Positions 47,880 through 58,250 are shown, counted from the stretch's first letter. The stretch is DNA of 64,000 nt from Rhyzopertha dominica (GCA_025024175.1 QCXZ01000041.1:22377786-22441785); one strand, 5' to 3'. Numbers and translations are program-made. The notes: generated from the letters alone by a model not told the origin.

Positions 47880-48135
47880 GCACCTGTACGTACGCTTAAT
47901 ATCCGCTCACGTTCGGGTGCATTATTTGCAGAAATGCGCGCTCGTGTCTCGGGCTGAACGAACTAAGCCCGAAATTCCATTTAGAATCGCGTGTCGATGC
48001 GTGCCATTTCCATCGCAGATGGCCAGAACATTGCATTGACACCAAACGGTTTCGGCTTACAGGAACCAGCCCGCCTGGCAGCCGGCAGGCAAGTCAATCC
48101 AGATGGCTTGCGAGTTCCCCAGTGCAGGCGCTGAA
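47880..48135. promoter_or_regulatory. GC/CpG-rich island, possible promoter or conserved element
   Basis: This is by far the least AT-rich stretch of its neighbourhood, with many CG dinucleotides (GCGCGCTCGTG, AATCGCGTGTCGATGCGTGC, CAGCCGGCAGGC). No long frame covers it and no tandem repeat is seen. Its place upstream of the doubtful exon at 47719 (-) suggests a promoter, but this is inference. Confidence 0.35.
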
Positions 48136-48309
48136 CGCAAATCTACATAAAATTGTAAATTAAATACCTATGGGTAATAACTAATAATGGGTATATTAAT
48201 TCATTACATGTAAATGTAAATAAATGTTTTAATTTAACTGAATTTGATGTACATAGTCATTTGCGTAAGGAGGGCGCGGGCGGCGCCTCTCAGCCCTCTC
48301 TCACCAGCC

Positions 48310-49340
48310 GCCACTGACTGCCACATTTTGGAGTTCTTTCGTCTTCTACTGAATGTTCTTTTCGACATTTCCACAGCGAGACAGTTACGGCAATGTACCC
48401 CGCTTAGGGGGTCTTTTGTCTGCTGGTAAAATTTCCAGAATATTCCATGGAATTCTCTAAACATCGATTTCCGCCATCGCTACCGCGAGACGGTCACGAC
48501 AATCTGCCAAACTTGCGAGTTCTTACGTCTTCTATTGAATGTTCTAGAATGTTCTATAAATTTCTCGAAACGTCGCTTTTTAGCATGTCCACCACGAGAC
48601 GGAAATGTGCCATACTTATCAGGGTTTCTTTCGTCTGCTGATTAATTTTACAAATGTTCTAGAATATTCAATGATATTTTCGAAACATCCATTTTCGACC
48701 TCTCCACAACAAGACGGTTACAATGTGCTACGCTTACGGGTCTTTTGCCCGCTGATGAATTTTGCAGAATGTTCTAGAATGTCCAATCGCATTCAAGAAA
48801 CGTCGATTTTTGACACCACCACCGCGAGACATCAATTTGCCAAACTTGATAGTTCTTATGTTTCTTATAGAATGTTCTAGAATATTTTATGACCTCGAAA
48901 TGTCGATTTTCAACATTTCCACCGCGAAACGGTTACGGCAATGTGCCACACTTAAGAGTTCTTTCTTCTGATGATGAATTTCCCAGAATGTTCTATGAGC
49001 TTCTCAAAACGTTTTCTTTTCGATTTTTTCATTATGGTGATAGTCTTGAGACGATTTCGGCAAGCTGCGGTTTCTATCGTCTTCTATTGAATCTTCCAAA
49101 ATAATCTACTACATTTTGTTGCAGATTGTTCTATGAACTTCTCGAAACGTCGATTTTTGATTTTTCCATTACGAGACAGTTTCGGTAATGTGCTACACTT
49201 GGGGGTTCCTTAGTTTCTAGTTCTTTCTCAAAACATCGATTGTTGAGTTTCCCACCGCGAGTCGGTTTCTGTAAATTGCTGCAATTGAGTATTATCCGTT
49301 TTTTTATTAAATCTTCCACAATATTATATTCCTGCTGAAA
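48310..49340. repeat. Degenerate tandem array, about 110-bp unit, about ten copies, with heat-shock-element-like cores
   Basis: An anchor of the type CCACCGCGAGACGGTTACGG recurs at about 48371, 48481, 48589, 48704, 48821, 48919, 49040, 49165 and 49250, each followed by AATGTGCCA-, GAGTTCTTTCGTCT- and GAATGTTCTAGAAT-like blocks and CGAAACGTCGATTTTT. Spacing varies between about 85 and 125 bp and copies are diverged. The GAAnnTTCnnGAA core is repeated in six units (see findings). Several short plus-strand frames through the array are repeat artefacts. Confidence 0.85.
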
Positions 49341-50089
49341 AATTGGTGAGGAGCATATCCTCCTGTTAAATGCAGCTAGACGTTTCAAAAACTCGCTCAT
49401 TCTACCGAAGATGGGAGCTAAGCTGCCGAAAAACATATTTGGGCTTTCTAAATTACTGCAGTTGTGGTTTTCAGACCACCCAGGTAATACCTACTTTTAT
49501 ACTTAAGGTCTTGTAAAACGGTTCCGTTTTACCGCTAAAGCTTATTGAATACAGTACCTATTGCAAAGCTACATGGAACTCTTTAATCTAGCATGGCATA
49601 AAATGCACCCCAAAACGAGAGGAAAATGTGTCCACATCAAGACAATATTAAAAAAGCCTTTTCGGTCAAACAGATATTAGAGTATTTTCCTTGTATCGTC
49701 GAGGCGTATTTATTTTTAGATACAAAGAAGACATGCGTTCCTCGTTAAGCAAACCTATCCAACGAGCTCGATCCGTTGAGCCGTTCTCGAGCCATGAGGG
49801 TGACAGATATCAGACTGGCATATAAAGTGCTGACAATAGTGATTTCTCTTCATTAATGGAAAATGCGCTAAAGCGAAACAAAGATTATGCTAATACTTAG
49901 TAGGTACTGTCTATGAATATTACGGAGATGTGGTTTATGGCTTATGCTTGACATCGTGTGACGCACGGAGACTGTAAAAAATACAGAATAGTTGTATTCG
50001 GCTAACTTTTAGGTTAGGGTGCAGGGAGTCGCTAACCTCTAGATTACTGAAGTGGATAAATCTAAAGTAATGTCGGTTTATTCACTGGG
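49341..50089. other. Unassigned DNA between the tandem array and the LINE
   Basis: No coding or repeat structure is recognised. Part may belong to the 5' portion of the decayed LINE that follows. Confidence 0.3.
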
Positions 50090-50506
50090 CATGTATGAGC
50101 TTTATTGGTGACGGTGGCGTCTATTTTAATGATCCGCAAAGCTTAGCTGAGGGATTTAGTGAATATTTTTGTAGTTTTCCTTTAAGGATTCAAGCACATA
50201 TATTTACTTTTGGTGCTTTGTCAAAACTGCCTGTTAGCAGCTATTTTGTAAACAAATTGATTATAAAATAATAGTGAGATAATATTGCATTCGCAGTTTC
50301 CAAATTAAATTACATCTGGCTCAAATTCCGTTTTTTTTCACTACAGATTGTATAAATGTTTTTCTGAAGCCGCTGGCTGTATTCAATGCTAAACCTTTCC
50401 TTAAAGTACGCTTGTGTCCGTTTCTCAAAAGTGGTGATGCGGCTGATGTTTGCAACTGTATTGCATAGCTGTATTGTCCAATTTTGCTAAGGTTTTCGAA
50501 TCTATT
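50090..50506 (+). pseudogene. Jockey-like LINE reverse transcriptase, left fragment
   Basis: In shifting frames the plus strand reads GDGGVYFNDPQSLAEGFSEY, then TTDCINVFLKPLAVFNA, VRLCPFLKSGDAADVCN and KVFES. This order resembles the start of non-LTR reverse transcriptases (..DGIP..l......L..iFN.....G..P..WK...v.PI.K.GD..d..NYRPIS.L....K.FE). Stops and frameshifts show decay. The frame breaks exactly at the BEL/Pao insertion and resumes at 56688. Confidence 0.7.
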
Positions 50507-50740
50507 TGTTGGGATTCGCGTTTAGTTTACCAAATACGCTTTCCGCTGGTAATGATGATGAAGTGGACTGTATTGCTTTAATTCTTTTATTTCCTTTTTT
50601 TATTTACAATTCTATCTTGACATATATCTATTTTTTTTATCAATAATAATTCATTTTTTTTTGTTGCTTGGTTTACAAACAGTTTATGTACTGCATGCAA
50701 CATGCATGCAGTGTATTGTATTGGGATGTAATTCCTAACA
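50507..50740 (-). repeat. 3' LTR of the BEL/Pao element
   Basis: This 234-bp repeat is nearly identical to 56448-56682. Both contain CGCTTTCCGCTGGTAATGAT and the palindromic CATGCAACATGCATGC. The partner reads ATTTCTTT where this copy reads ATTGCTTT near 50575. Confidence 0.95.
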
Positions 50741-50757
50741 TGCCGGCCCCCCTTGAA
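50741..50757 (-). other. Polypurine tract of the BEL/Pao element
   Basis: In element orientation the stretch just before the 3' LTR reads CAAGGGGGGCCGGCA. Its purine run is in the usual place for priming plus-strand DNA synthesis. Confidence 0.6.
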
Positions 50758-50837
50758 AGCTCAGCTTTCAAGAAAACAGAATAACAAAGGCTGAACAATG
50801 TAATGATATAATGTATCAGGTGTATCTAGGTATGTAT

Positions 50838-53800
50838 TTATGATATAGGTAATGCTACTATTTTATTAACTGCTCTTTTGATGATACCTCTAGAAGTTTT
50901 AATTTCTACTACGCGGACAACATTATCTCGTCCTGGATGTAATTCCACAACTCTTCCTAGCAGCCATTTTAAAGGTGGCAAGTTGTCATCTTTTATTAAT
51001 ACTAATGAATTCACCTTTAATTGGGCATTGGTTGTGTACCATTTCGTGCGTTGTTGTAATTCTGAGACATAAATTTTGCTCCATCTCTTCCAAATTATAA
51101 GAATGACTTTTTGCAGCCTTTGAAATTTGTTTAGTCTATTATCTGGAGTGTCTTCTGTCTGCAGTTGTTCAGGTAAGGAAGTTAATGCCCGTCCAATTAA
51201 GAAATGACCAGGTGTTAAAGCACTTAGGTCAGAAGGCTCTGATGACATTGGATGAATGGGTCTTGAATTTAGAATAGCTTCGATTTGATACAAGATAGTT
51301 TGAAAATCTTCATAATTTAGATTTGCGGTTCCTACAATACGCTTTATATAACCTTTCATGCACTTCACCCCAGCTTCCCACATGCCACCAAAATGTGGTG
51401 ATTTAGGAGGTATAAAGTGCCATTGAATGTTAAGTGTTTGGGCGTATTTTACAAGAATGTCCTGATTTTTATTGTTGCGAAGAAAACTATTTAATTTTTT
51501 TATGTCATTATGTGCTCCTACAAAATTCGTCCCATTATCGCTATAAACTGCTTGTGGTAAACCCCTTCTGGCAATAAAGCGCCTAAATGTTGCGATAAAT
51601 GCTTGAGCAGTTAATTCTGTTACTAATTCTATATGTATTGCTTTCGTCGTGAGACAAACAAAAATGCAGATATATGCCTTTATCAGTTTAGAGTTACGAA
51701 GTTTTCGGTCCTTGATTAAGCAAGGTCCGGAGTAATCGACTCCTACATTGGCAAAAGGAAAGGTGGATGATAGGCGACAAGCTGGCAAGTTTCCCATTAA
51801 TGGAGCTTGTTGATTTGGGGGATTTGCTTTGAAACAGATAATGCATTTTTGGAAGACCCTTTTTGCTAAATTTCTTCCACTGACCGGCCAGAAACGTTCC
51901 CTAACTGCTGCTAATAAAGTCTGTGGTCCACAATGAAGTAACCGTAAATGTTCTGCTTCAAAGATAAGTTTAGTAAGATGATGACGATATGGAAGAAGAG
52001 CTGGATGCTGCTTGCTGTAGCTGTAATGTGAGTTTTGTAAACGACCACCTACTCTAAGGATATTATTTTGGTCCAAAAAAGGCCTTAGTTTTAAGATTTT
52101 ACTTTTAGATGAAACTGAACCATTTCTTTGCAGTTGTAAAATTTCGGATTGAAAACATTCTGACTGTGCTATCTGAACTAATTTGTATAAAGCGTCATTT
52201 AGTTCTGCAACAGACAACGTGCCAACATTTTGAGTACATTTAAGATTGTTTCGTTCTTTTTTGACGAAGACATTGTGTTTAAAACGTAAACAATATGCTG
52301 TAAAACGTATAAGCTTATGTAATGATGAATATAAATGGAATATTTCCGATGTTAATTCTGTATTAGTAATATGAGTAGTTACACTGCTATGCTCGGGTTT
52401 CAGTTCCAAAGTGTGCGAGTCATATTCATGACCACCATTAAATAAAGGTGGATGAAATTCTCTCTGTGAGAGGAATGATGGACCGTGCCACCAAAAATTA
52501 TTTTTTAATAAGCAGGAAGGACTGGTGCCTCTACTTATTAAATCAGCAGGGTTATTTTTTGATTCAATGTGCATCCAGTCTTTAACTGATGAAAGTGACT
52601 GAATTTCTGCAATTCGGTTAGCTACAAATGTTTTATACTTGTACGAATCTGAACCGATCCAAGACAGAGTAATAGCAGAATCAGTGTAATAAACTATATT
52701 TTGAATGTTAGTATTCATACATGTAACCACTAAACTGACGAATCTGGCTAGCAGCAAAGCAGCACATAGTTCAAGGCGAGGTAGAGTAGTTTTATGCAAA
52801 GGAGCTACACGTGATTTTGAACAGAGTAGCTGAACTAGCACTTGCCCAGAAGAAGAAATACTTCTAAGGTAGATACAACAACCGTAACCTCTCTCGCTTG
52901 CATCTGAAAAGCCATGCACTTCTAACTGACTAGTTTGCTTTGAAATAGAATGACGAGGGATAGCTAAGTGGTTAAGTATGTGTAATTCTTTGTGAAACTC
53001 ATCCCAAATCTTATGAAATTTAGTTGGTAGGGTATCATCCCATCCCAACTTTTCAATCCAAAGAGACTGAATTAGGAATTTTATCTTTACTATTATGGGA
53101 CTTAGGAGCCCAAGAGGATCGTAGACCGCTGCTATTGTTGATAAAATTTCTCGTTTGCTGGGAAATGTGTTTTTAAATGATGATTCCTTGATATCGTATT
53201 GAATAGTATCATTTGTTGGGTTCCATTTGAGCCCTAAAACCTTGTTACTCTCATTTTTGCCAAGCTGTAAAACCTGAAAATTGTTATCATTCTTTGAATG
53301 TATGGCTATATTATCTAGAACTGATGGAGCATTGCATAAAAACTTTCTGAGTTCAAAACCTGAGGCTGAAAGCAAATTCATTACTTCTTGGGTTAAACAG
53401 CTAAGTTGTTGCACTGTGCTTGCACCAGTTAATAAATCATCGACATAAAAGTCACTGTCAATAACTTTACTAGCTACAGGATGGGATTCAAGGTGTTCAA
53501 TTGCAATTTGATGTAAACATCGGGTGGCCAAATAGGGTGCGCTAGCAGTGCCGTAAGTCACGGTGTTGAGTTGATAACATTTTAACAACTGTTCTGGCTC
53601 ACTGCGCCAGTATATTTGTTGTAACTGTCTTTGTTCAGGGTGTATTAGTATTTGTCGATACATTTGTTTAATGTCAGCAGTAATAACAAAATTATGTAGG
53701 CGAAATCTTAACAAAATCGAAAATAATGAACTTTGAACTACAGGGCCTACCATCATTATATCATTAAGAGATTTTCCGGTATGAGTTTTCATGGAAGCGT

Positions 53801-56072
53801 CAAAAACAACTCTTACTTTAGTAGTTAAAGATTGTTCACGAACTACAGGGTGATGTGGCAAGTAACATGATTCTGAAACACTGTTTAAAGGGACCTCAGA
53901 CATGTGACCCTGGGATAAATAGTCATTCATAAATTCAGTGTAAGCAGATTTTAGCGTTGGGTGCTTGTTTAACTTGTTTTCCAAGTTATAAAAGCGGCGC
54001 TTGGCCAAATATTCGGAATTACCGAGTTCAGAAATATTTGATTTCAACGGCATGTGCACGATGAACCTACCAGAAGTGTCTTTGGAAAGCGTTTTAAGAA
54101 AGTACTCTTCGCACTGTCGTTCCTCTGCTGACATCAAAGGAGATTTAATCATAGGTTCATCAAGAAGCCAAAATTGTGATAACGACTTATCAAGTAGGTC
54201 TCTTTCTTTGCTGTGTAGAAGAAAACATTGCGAGTAATTAAGGCATGAATTGTTGTCGTAGGTTGGTTGGCGTGCAAAGCCTGTGATTGTCCAACCAAAC
54301 TTGGTCTCAATAAGTATAATGTTTTTACACTGCTTTCTCCGGTATCCCACGATATCCCAGAATACGGAACATCCTAACAGCAAATCAACTGGTTTCGAGA
54401 CATTAAAATCCTCGTCGGCTAAGTGATATCCCTTTGGAATAACTATTTCATTTCTATTAAAAGTATAATTTGGCAAAGGATTTGTAACTTTCGGCAATAC
54501 AAAGCAAGATATCTGTCTTTTAAATGATGAAGAATTTGAGCTTATTTCTACATTGATGAATTTTGAAACATTTGTAACATTTGAACAGACTCCGGAAATT
54601 ACGTGTTGAATGCCTGTAATTGGTAGTTTCAGTTTGTCACATAAAGCTTTTGATATTAAATTGCTTTGACTTCCATTATCTAATAGAGCTCTTACTGTTA
54701 AAGTATCACCATTTAAAGCTTTCACTTGAACTTGAACTGTTGATAGTATTATTTGAAATCTGTTAGAAGGTTCTGAAACAATATTAACACTAGAGTTTTC
54801 TGTGTTTGGTTGCTGTGTGGAAAGCTGAGGTTCAGATTGTTCTACGGTATGGGCAATATGAAGAAGACTGTGATGTTTTTCACCGCAAATAGCACACAAA
54901 TGTATTGATTTACATTCGGTGACTTTATGATTACGTTTTAGGCAGTTTGTGCATAGATTTTTATCTTTCACAAGAGCTTGTTTTGTGTTAATATCAAAGC
55001 CTGAAAATATCTGACACTTATAAATTGGATGATGTTGACTGCATACAATACAAGGTGAAATTATAGTAGACGCATGGTTTTGGCTAATAGGTTTTGATTT
55101 CTGTATTTGGTAGTCGGTAGGTTTAAAGTTGTGGAACTGTTCCAGTAGTTTACAGCGGTGCAATAAAAATTCGTTTAACTCTTCAATAGTTGGTAATTCA
55201 GATCGAAAAGTATATTCGCTAAATGCCTTTTTAGTATTCATGTCAAATTTATTTGAAATTATGTATACTAAAAGAACATCCCAAGATTCTATCGGTATTT
55301 GTAAATTCTTAAGAGCACGTAAATGACTGTTTAGAACATCATGAATGTTTCTTAACACAATATGGGATTCTTTAGTAATCGGTGGTATTTCCATGATGTA
55401 TTTAATGTGACTGTTAACTAACAAATACTTGTTTTCGAACCTTTTTTCTAAAAGATCCCATATTATGGCATAGTTTTCGCTTGACAACTGTATATTTTCA
55501 ACAGTGGTTAGCGCATCTTTGGTCAACGCATTCTTAAGATGAAAACACTTTTCTATATCAGAGTAAACGGGATTGTGGTGGATTAAAGAAAGAAAGCTAT
55601 CTCTAAAAGGTACCCAGTTTTTATAATTTCCATCAAATGGTTCCAATGATAAACGTGCTAGTTTCAAATTATTGATACTATTTTGATTTGGAATTGCATT
55701 TACGTTGTTAGGTGTACCATAGTGTGACTGATGAAATTTGGTGTTATAGTCATCAAGAATTGTTTCAGCCAATGCAATTGAGGTCACATAATCCTCTTCA
55801 AATTGGTTAACTTCACAAGGGGGAACGTTCACATCAAAAATTGATAACTTTGTTATTATAGTATTGTATTTTTCATAGAGAGGTCTGATTAATTCTAATT
55901 TTACTTTGATTTTTGCTATGACAGTTTCAGTGATTGATAGTTGATCAGAATTTGGCAGATTATTTTTAAATGAACTAACTTGCCTAATAATATTCTTAAG
56001 AGAGGCTTGAAGTGTTCTTGCCTCCAAAGGTTCCTTGGGTGGCATCTTCTTGTGAAGGAGAATGTCTCTCAC
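50838..56072 (-). CDS. BEL/Pao gag-pol polyprotein, 1744 aa, intact
   Basis: One open frame carries, in order: a gag-like region (DUF1759 type, about residues 130-300); zinc knuckles around residues 340-400 (CTNCLKRNHKVTEC near 374); an aspartic protease with LLDNGSQSNLIS (about 462, DNG where DSG/DTG is usual); reverse transcriptase (about 750-960) with YVDDLL near 876; RNase H/A17-type region with GFSDASERGYG near 1056 and YYTDSAITLSWI; an HHCC integrase zinc finger (HLRLLHC near 1376, KCIIC); integrase core Asp residues in NVGVDYSGP and YSDNGTNF (about 1514) and Glu in WEAGVKCMKG; and a C-terminal DUF5641 region. There are no stops or frameshifts, so it may still be active. The start ATG is the first in frame; MPPKEP ten codons later is an alternative. 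Confidence 0.95.
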   Translation of the reverse strand: MRDILLHKKMPPKEPLEARTLQASLKNIIRQVSSFKNNLPNSDQLSITETVIAKIKVKLELIRPLYEKYNTIITKLSIFDVNVPPCEVNQFEEDYVTSIALAETILDDYNTKFHQSHYGTPNNVNAIPNQNSINNLKLARLSLEPFDGNYKNWVPFRDSFLSLIHHNPVYSDIEKCFHLKNALTKDALTTVENIQLSSENYAIIWDLLEKRFENKYLLVNSHIKYIMEIPPITKESHIVLRNIHDVLNSHLRALKNLQIPIESWDVLLVYIISNKFDMNTKKAFSEYTFRSELPTIEELNEFLLHRCKLLEQFHNFKPTDYQIQKSKPISQNHASTIISPCIVCSQHHPIYKCQIFSGFDINTKQALVKDKNLCTNCLKRNHKVTECKSIHLCAICGEKHHSLLHIAHTVEQSEPQLSTQQPNTENSSVNIVSEPSNRFQIILSTVQVQVKALNGDTLTVRALLDNGSQSNLISKALCDKLKLPITGIQHVISGVCSNVTNVSKFINVEISSNSSSFKRQISCFVLPKVTNPLPNYTFNRNEIVIPKGYHLADEDFNVSKPVDLLLGCSVFWDIVGYRRKQCKNIILIETKFGWTITGFARQPTYDNNSCLNYSQCFLLHSKERDLLDKSLSQFWLLDEPMIKSPLMSAEERQCEEYFLKTLSKDTSGRFIVHMPLKSNISELGNSEYLAKRRFYNLENKLNKHPTLKSAYTEFMNDYLSQGHMSEVPLNSVSESCYLPHHPVVREQSLTTKVRVVFDASMKTHTGKSLNDIMMVGPVVQSSLFSILLRFRLHNFVITADIKQMYRQILIHPEQRQLQQIYWRSEPEQLLKCYQLNTVTYGTASAPYLATRCLHQIAIEHLESHPVASKVIDSDFYVDDLLTGASTVQQLSCLTQEVMNLLSASGFELRKFLCNAPSVLDNIAIHSKNDNNFQVLQLGKNESNKVLGLKWNPTNDTIQYDIKESSFKNTFPSKREILSTIAAVYDPLGLLSPIIVKIKFLIQSLWIEKLGWDDTLPTKFHKIWDEFHKELHILNHLAIPRHSISKQTSQLEVHGFSDASERGYGCCIYLRSISSSGQVLVQLLCSKSRVAPLHKTTLPRLELCAALLLARFVSLVVTCMNTNIQNIVYYTDSAITLSWIGSDSYKYKTFVANRIAEIQSLSSVKDWMHIESKNNPADLISRGTSPSCLLKNNFWWHGPSFLSQREFHPPLFNGGHEYDSHTLELKPEHSSVTTHITNTELTSEIFHLYSSLHKLIRFTAYCLRFKHNVFVKKERNNLKCTQNVGTLSVAELNDALYKLVQIAQSECFQSEILQLQRNGSVSSKSKILKLRPFLDQNNILRVGGRLQNSHYSYSKQHPALLPYRHHLTKLIFEAEHLRLLHCGPQTLLAAVRERFWPVSGRNLAKRVFQKCIICFKANPPNQQAPLMGNLPACRLSSTFPFANVGVDYSGPCLIKDRKLRNSKLIKAYICIFVCLTTKAIHIELVTELTAQAFIATFRRFIARRGLPQAVYSDNGTNFVGAHNDIKKLNSFLRNNKNQDILVKYAQTLNIQWHFIPPKSPHFGGMWEAGVKCMKGYIKRIVGTANLNYEDFQTILYQIEAILNSRPIHPMSSEPSDLSALTPGHFLIGRALTSLPEQLQTEDTPDNRLNKFQRLQKVILIIWKRWSKIYVSELQQRTKWYTTNAQLKVNSLVLIKDDNLPPLKWLLGRVVELHPGRDNVVRVVEIKTSRGIIKRAVNKIVALPIS

Positions 56073-56429
56073 AGGGGTCCGCTTGTAGTTGTACTTGATG
56101 TGTTCGTATCCTTGTGTGTTGATGGGACCACCACACCCTTGTATTCCAAAACCCCGACGTATGTATGCTGCTTCTAGATGAACTCGCTTTGATGAATCTA
56201 CTGTTAAGATACCTGCTCCTGGTAGGTGTCTTGATAATTTGCTTAACTGAAATGTAGTCTTTAGTGCTAAGCGCTGAAGTTGGGTAAAGGATATATTTGT
56301 TAAGCTTGCTGCCTTTTGCTGACTACTTGAAGGAGAGCTTATTGCCGCTTGATTGGGAATTTGGCTGCTCCTGGGGATGCTTCTAAATGCTGATTTGTGC
56401 AGATACCACTGACTGGTTTCGGATATCCG

Positions 56430-56447
56430 GCTCGTAATGGACCATTA
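56430..56447 (-). other. Primer-binding-site region of the BEL/Pao element
   Basis: Directly after the 5' LTR, in element orientation, lies TAATGGTCCATTACGAGCC. TGG followed by a tRNA-like 3' sequence is in the expected place for minus-strand priming. I could not assign the tRNA. Confidence 0.45.
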
Positions 56448-56682
56448 TGTTGGGATTCGCGTTTAGTTTACCAAATACGCTTTCCGCTGGTAATGATGAT
56501 GAAGTGGACTGTATTTCTTTAATTCTTTTATTTCCTTTTTTTATTTACAATTCTATCTTGACATATATCTATTTTTTTTTATCAATAATAATTCATTTTT
56601 TTTTGTTGCTTGGTTTACAAACAGTTTATGTACTGCATGCAACATGCATGCAGTGTATTGTATTGGGATGTAATTCCTAACA
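56448..56682 (-). repeat. 5' LTR of the BEL/Pao element
   Basis: This 235-bp copy lies upstream of the polyprotein in element orientation, so it would hold the promoter. It is one base longer than its partner in a T run (about 56572-56580). Confidence 0.95.
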
Positions 56683-56687
56683 CTATT

Positions 56688-57075
56688 TTTAACCAATTTA
56701 TTGTCATTTCACCAAGGCTGCATGGTATTACCCACAAACGTATACTTTTACAAATTTTTCTCTACCTTTACTTAGTATGTGTCTGATGTTCTGGATGGTC
56801 AAATAGTTACTATTTATACAGATTTTTTAAGCCTTTGGTCAAGTAGATCATGGAATTTTGCTCAATAAGCTTTATATCATTAGTTCTTTTGAACATTTAC
56901 ACTTGCTTGTCCACTCTTACTTTACAGATTACTTATTTTTTGGCAGTTATGGTGGATATAGACCCAAAGTTTGTACTTACAACTACGGGGTTCCTCAGAA
57001 ACCTAACCTAGGGCATTTGCTCTTTCTTTTATTCATTAATGATAGAATAGAAAGGATAGAGATCGATGTTCGTTA
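56688..57075 (+). pseudogene. Jockey-like LINE reverse transcriptase, right fragment
   Basis: After the target duplication the plus strand continues FNQFIVISPRLHGITHKR, then VSDVLDGQIVTIYTDF, KPLVK-like and HGILLNKLYIISSF (the YTDFSKAFDQVDH..LL.KL block), and YNGVPQ-type YGVPQKPNLGHLLFLLFIND. This is the catalytic palm region of a jockey-clade non-LTR reverse transcriptase. The catalytic FADD motif is not reached. Frameshifts near 56850 and the loss of Gly/Ser after GVPQ show decay. Confidence 0.75.
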
Positions 57076-58250
57076 GCAGAACATGCAATAAGAAATCATC
57101 ACCAAACAAACTGGGATGAACTCAAAATTTGAGAAAAAGAGAATATCACAAACAAACGTTTAATTTTAGAAATGTATCAAATTAATAAAAATATTAACAC
57201 AATAAATAAAAAATCGGACACACAAAATTTAAGTAATATTTACACCTATTTGTTATCAGATTAAATATTGAAATCATAGTTAATAAAATAAAAATGTGTA
57301 GTAAAACGGCAGGCATAAATTCATGAGAAATGGGGTGGCTATGTTGCAACTTTCAGATTTTGTCATCAATCAGATCTGTAGTGAAACTTCTTTAAATAAA
57401 ATTTTACATATGTATGATTTAGTAAACACAATTGGCTCTCTTTCATAAACCTCAATTTCAGTAAGGTTACGAGTTACATATTGTTATAAGTTTATATGTT
57501 GTAAATGTTTATAGAAGCCCCGATGAAGATTTAAAATTAAATCGAAAGCTCGGCAAAGAAGAAGAAGATAAGTCGAATTCCCCCTAAATACGAAGAGTTC
57601 GATATAATTAAATCGACTGCTATTTCTATTTAACGTTACAAATTAGTTGTCATTGTTATTAACATATACCTACATATTACGTATTTCAATACCATTTTAA
57701 GAATAAATTGCACGTATTCCATTTTGTTATGGAAATATCGTTACAAGCAATGACTTGACAAATTTCAGTAAAAATGCAAACCTTTAAAGAAAAAGAACTT
57801 ACTCATATGGTACAGTACAGCAGCCTTGAGGAAATATAAACACTACACTCTGATTTTGGTATGTCATTGAATTATCAAAAATTAAATTATTTATGCCTAG
57901 ACTTATCCATAAGAAAATAAATTCCTTATCGGAACGGAGTGTATCCCCTAAAATTCGATTCCAGCGAAAAACAAAGAAGTCTTTGTAACTCATGTCAGAA
58001 GCAGCGAATCAAGCGAAGTTGGCAAAGTTTGCGGTTTTTAAGGCATTTATCTTGATCCACGGTCTAGCTGGCGAAGTTCAGATGTCTATCACTGAATTGA
58101 ACCCCGACGAAAAAAGAAAAAAAACTTACGAGTTTCGGGGATGGCTTCGCGAAAAGAAATGCAGAGGCGCATCAGCTGGCTACAAACTGATGTGGCTTTT
58201 AGAAATGAATTGCTAAATAGTTAGAAGTAACTGAAAGTGTTTAATATTAC
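57076..58250. other. AT-rich DNA, with one repeat-tail-like motif; no gene seen
   Basis: CCCCGATGAAGATTTAAAAT followed by AAATCGAAAGCTCGGC at about 57517-57555 resembles insect retroelement tails. A 74-codon frame at 57992-58216 (+) is lysine-rich and not recognised; it ends just before the next repeat. Nothing else is apparent. Confidence 0.3.

Larger units (their letters stand above)
50507..56682 (-). mobile_element. BEL/Pao LTR retrotransposon, complete, recent insertion
   Basis: Long terminal repeats at 50507-50740 and 56448-56682 frame an uninterrupted 1744-codon minus-strand polyprotein. The LTRs begin TGTTGGG and end CTAACA on the plus strand (TGTTAG..CCAACA in the element's own direction). 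They differ by about one substitution and one base in a T run. The target duplication CTATT is exact at 50502-50506 and 56683-56687. Five-base duplications, single gag-pol frame and domain order (protease, RT, RNase H, integrase, DUF5641) fit BEL/Pao. It sits inside a decayed jockey-like LINE, whose frame rejoins across it. Confidence 0.96.

Noticed and set aside
48244..49104. Series of overlapping plus-strand frames sharing motifs such as FRRLLLN and ECSRMFY
   Set aside because: The similarity between them reflects the tandem array, not a protein family.
48310..49340. CRISPR-like array
   Set aside because: The units are diverged, contiguous and about 110 bp with no constant repeat/unique spacer pattern, and the genome is eukaryotic.
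50878..55326. Plus-strand frames inside the BEL/Pao element
   Set aside because: Shadows of the intact minus-strand polyprotein.
57992..58216. 74-codon lysine-rich frame
   Set aside because: Not recognised; ends at the border of an interspersed repeat and has no splice or homology support.
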